Assembly (NCBI GenBank): GCA_964006375.1
Contig: OZ023267.1
Coordinates: 32,359,266-32,423,265 of the forward strand
Reading direction: 5' to 3'
Length of the DNA stretch: 64,000 bases
Origin: Tillus elongatus
Taxonomy: Eukaryota > Arthropoda > Insecta > Coleoptera > Cleridae
Shown: piece after piece, positions 60,801-64,000 of the stretch
How positions within the stretch are numbered: the stretch's first letter is position 1
Layout of the letters: the number at the start of each line of letters is the position of its first letter
The notes under the pieces: generated by a model
The model's input: the letters and a program-made list of their open reading frames with translations, nothing else
Told to the model about the DNA's origin: nothing
The model's database searches: none
Made by a program: the position numbers and the translations under genes

Positions 60801-61266
60801 TCGAGACGCAGCAAGTGCGTTATGGTAGTGAATTTTTATTAAATGCTTAAAATTTAAATAACTCAATTTTCTATAAACTTAGAGAGTTAAATTTTAATAT
60901 GTTGTAAGGTCTTTCCTAAGGCAAGATATTCACAAAATTTCATTGACATCACTTTGTAATTTTCGGAGAAAAAATTTTTTTCGAAAGAAAATTTAAAATT
61001 TGAATAACTCAATTTTCTTGAAACCTAGAAAGTTGAATTTTGGTACGTAGTAAGATCTCTCCTGAGGCAATATACATAGTAAATTTCATTGAAACATCTT
61101 TGTTACTTTTGGAGCAATAATTTTTTTTTGTAAGAAAACCCAACATTTTTCCGGAAAACCCCGTCCAATTTTTCTGTATAACGAACTTGTCCAAGCCAAT
61201 AATAAAAGAAAGGCACTTGCCAAGTTTAATCGAAATCGGTTAATTATTTTTTGAGTTATCAGACGG

Positions 61267-61356
<90 letters not shown>

Positions 61357-61380
61357 ATATAAAAATTAAACCTATTTACA
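60801..61380 (+). mobile_element. GACGCAG/(TA)n family, short copy
   Basis: It starts TCGAGACGCAGCAAGTGC. Two related body blocks (AATAACTCAATTTTCT at about 60848 and 61003) follow, then a single copy of the 141-bp type block, GAGTTATCAGACGGACACAT, and (TA)n at 61275-61353. It is cut soon after the TA tract. Confidence 0.75.
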
Positions 61381-61734
61381 AATGAACTTTAATAAGATAT
61401 TATGCTGTGACAATACCTCTCTCAAGCAGTGGCGATTTCTTCTAGTGAGCTAGGTGTGAGCCGTACACCCTAAAATATAATCAAAATGTGCACAGTTATA
61501 TATGTTTTATTTCTTTTTCCCTTAGTCTTAATACACTACATATTTTATGACAATTGATTTAATTTATTTATTTGATTTCATAAATAGTCGGTTAATAGTG
61601 ACTTGGAATGAAGTAGATACCACGTCTTCTAACATATTCAGAGAATATGAGTAGACCAATAGCAACTGGTAATGAATTCGGTCAGTCCCCATCCACGTGT
61701 TTAAAATAGCGAGGAAAATACCATTGCTTTTAAC
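61381..61734. other. No recognisable feature
   Basis: Short unassigned AT-rich stretch between two repeat copies. Confidence 0.4.
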
Positions 61735-62166
61735 ACTGCAGTGAGCTATAAAAATTTGATTAACTGAGTTTTATATAATCTTAGAAAGTTTAATTTTGGT
61801 AGATAGTAAGGTATTTCCTAGGACAAGATATCCACAAAATTTCATTCAAGTAACTTTGTAATTTTTGGAGAAAAAAAATTGTTTCAAAAGAAAATTTAAA
61901 ATTTGAATAACTCAATTTTCTATAAGCTGATAAAGTTTAATTTTGGTGCTTAGTAAGTCCTCTCCCAAGGCAACATATATAGTAAAATTTTAAAACAGTT
62001 TTGTTATTTTCGGAGAAAAAATTTTTTTTTAAAAAGAAAACTCAATTTTCCCGGAAAAACACGTCCGATTTTTCTGCCTAACGAACTCATCCAAGCCATT
62101 AATAAAATAAAGGCACTTGCCGAGTTTCATTAAAATCGGTTAATTCTTTTTTGAGTTATCAGACGG

Positions 62167-62251
<85 letters not shown>

Positions 62252-62384
62252 CATATAAAAATTGAAACTGACCCCGGATATGGGTTCTAGGGGCCCTAAA
62301 TCGCGCTCATTTGAAAATTTTTTTGCAAAGTCTCACCATCGATACCTCTCTATTAGTGAATTTTTTTAAATAAAAATTCACTAG
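61735..62384 (+). mobile_element. GACGCAG/(TA)n family copy, complete 3' end
   Basis: It lacks the GACGCAG end but has the same body blocks, GAGTTATCAGACGGATACAT, (TA)n at 62171-62248, GAAACTGACCCCGGATATGG, GGGCCCTAAATCGCGCTCAT, and the hairpin TTAGTGAATTTTTTT / AAAAATTCACTAG. A Jockey-like element starts at its edge. Confidence 0.75.
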
Positions 62385-64000
62385 AAAACAGGGTCAGACC
62401 CCTATGGCTTGATAATCATACTAGTCAATTTGAAACCAGACTTAATCAATTGAGTCACCAAGTAAAAAGAGAACTTGATGAACATAGAATATCATCGTAT
62501 CAAAAATATATAAGTGAACTAGAAGCATCAGATCGCTCAATGTGGAGAGCTACCAAAAAAATACTTCGGCAACCACAAACTACATACAGCTTAAAAACTA
62601 AGAACGAAGTTCACGATACAGATAAGGGCAAGTGTAGAATATTTGCCGAGCATCTAGAAAACGATTATGTTCCAGCACCCTTCCCAAATCACACCCTCAT
62701 CAAAGAAATTAAATCATTTATTGATAAAGTGCTTCCTAATATAAGCCCAAACAGCTTCTCGATAATTACCTCAGACGAAAAATCTGATTTAACCAAAATA
62801 ATACCAATAAAAAAATCCCCTGGTCATGATTTCATACCAAACATAGTGCTTAAAAATCTGACCAAAAAATGTTTTGAGACATTAGCGCTTATATTTAATG
62901 ATGCCTGATAACTGGCTATTTTCCACACACATGGAAACACGCTGTAATTATTATGTTCCTGAAACATGGAAAAAACAAGATGCACCCATCAAGCTATAGG
63001 CCTATCAGCTTGCTACGCACCTTAGGCAAGCTTTTCGAAACACTGATACTGAGGCGACTGAAGGAATTTATGGAAGAGCATAATACCCTACCACCCACAC
63101 AGTTCGGGTTTAGAAAAAAACATTCAACTCTTCATCAACACCTTCGTTTAAATGAAATTATTGTCAAAGGATTCGAAAACAAAAAATATATCACCGTAGC
63201 ATTTCTTGGCGCAACACAAGCTTTTGATAAAATATGTATCGACGGGCTCCTCTTCAAATTAACTAAAATCTAAGACTTACCCTCCTATCTACTTAAAATC
63301 ATTGCCAGCTTCACACAAAATAGAACATTTGCGGCAAAAATAAACACTGAATTTTCCACAACTAAAGAAATTCACGCAGGAGTACCTCAAGGTTCCATAT
63401 TGGAACCTACACTATATAATTTATATGTAAGCGACATACCATGCGAACAGGGCTCCTTATTGGCGATGTATGCGGACGATACAGCGATAGCAACACAACA
63501 CAAAAGCATAATCGAATCCAGGAACCTTTTACAAAATTCCTTAAACAAAGTTACAAAATGGTGCAAGAGCTGGGGAATCACTATATATCTTTACGCTCTT
63601 AAGAGGACCAAATCCGCCATCGTTACAAATAGATATGAAAGCAATCCCCTGGAATCACAAACACGAATCCGTCAAATATTTAGGCCTACATTACGATCGT
63701 ACCTTAACCTGGAGGCATCATATCAAAAACAGAACTCAGCAAGCTTATGGACGTCTAAAAATGCTGTACCCCATTATAAACAGAAAATCATCACTGAAGA
63801 TTGAATGCGGAACTCTCATCTACAAAAGTATTCTTAGACCAGTTCTCACATATGGCTGTCCAATATGGGGAACACCGTCAAATTCAACAGTAAATATCGC
63901 ACAAACCTTCCAGAACAAAGTGATACGAATCATCACCGATGCATCGTGGTTCATTAGGAACACGCAAATACATCGCGAATTAAACATATCAGTGATCAGT
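62385..64000 (+). pseudogene. Jockey-like non-LTR retrotransposon, 5'-truncated, runs off the window
   Basis: RLNQLSHQVKRELDEHRISS and SDRSMWRATKKILRQP form the linker before RT. PIKKSPGHDFIPNIVLKNL, YRPISLLRTLGKLFETLILR, TQFGFRKKHST, HAGVPQGSILEPTLYNLY and MYADDTAIATQ (catalytic YADD intact at about 63467-63484) are RT boxes. WCKSWGITI and, to the edge, VKYLGLHYDRTLTWRHHI, RPVLTYGCPIWG follow. Breaks: a frameshift near 62905, TAA at 63271-63273 (before DLPSYLLKI, same frame), and a frameshift near 63590. The FLDLxxAFD box reads FLGATQAFD, so one catalytic aspartate is changed to G. There is no endonuclease on the left. Confidence 0.85.

Overview
The window is AT-rich animal DNA, most probably arthropod. 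It is almost entirely dead or dying mobile elements with microsatellites between them. I see no rRNA, no operon-like gene layout and no convincing multi-exon host gene. The arthropod suggestion is inference from the element mix: pogo, piggyBac, hAT and mariner-like DNA transposons, Jockey-like non-LTR elements, Penelope-like elements, tRNA-derived SINEs and a solo LTR. I cannot name the species.

Layout. 0.1-4.3 kb is a pogo/Tigger-type transposon with matching terminal inverted repeats, a broken transposase on the minus strand and a 1 kb non-LTR insertion. 5.2-9.3 kb holds an LTR-like repeat, a second copy of the same non-LTR element, and an LTR fragment. 13.7-15.0 kb is a copy of an abundant local repeat, here called the GACGCAG/(TA)n family, carrying an internal 141-bp tandem array. 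A SINE with a perfect 13-bp target-site duplication follows at 15.1 kb. At 16.1-16.5 kb two hammerhead-ribozyme-like motifs stand 304-305 bp apart in a tandem repeat; this is the most interesting signal in the window. 17.7-22.1 kb holds a non-LTR reverse transcriptase split by 2.2 kb of other DNA, then the 3' part of a Penelope-like element. 24.6-26.4 kb is a hAT pseudogene, followed by a 487-bp tandem duplication. 28.6-39.9 kb is a mixture of mariner remnants, foldback palindromes, an LTR copy and GACGCAG/(TA)n copies. 40.6-43.2 kb is a whole piggyBac element with TTAA at both ends, a one-intron transposase and a single frameshift. 44-50 kb has two copies of a second SINE family, one inserted in a GACGCAG/(TA)n copy whose relative at 31-33 kb preserves the empty site. 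50-58.9 kb has a non-LTR endonuclease fragment, mariner remnants, a 561-bp solo LTR and a decayed second piggyBac. From 62.4 kb to the right edge is a 5'-truncated Jockey-like element.

How the parts work together. Nothing here forms a pathway. The autonomous-type remnants (transposases, reverse transcriptases, GIY-YIG endonuclease) are all interrupted, the best preserved being the piggyBac at 40.6 kb. Sixteen long (TA)n tracts lie in or beside repeats, more than half of them at the same internal position of one repeat family. Order of events can be read locally: SINE into GACGCAG/(TA)n copy; non-LTR element into pogo; mariner and an endonuclease fragment into the LTR-like repeat.

All family names come from reading translated motifs by eye; no database search was possible.
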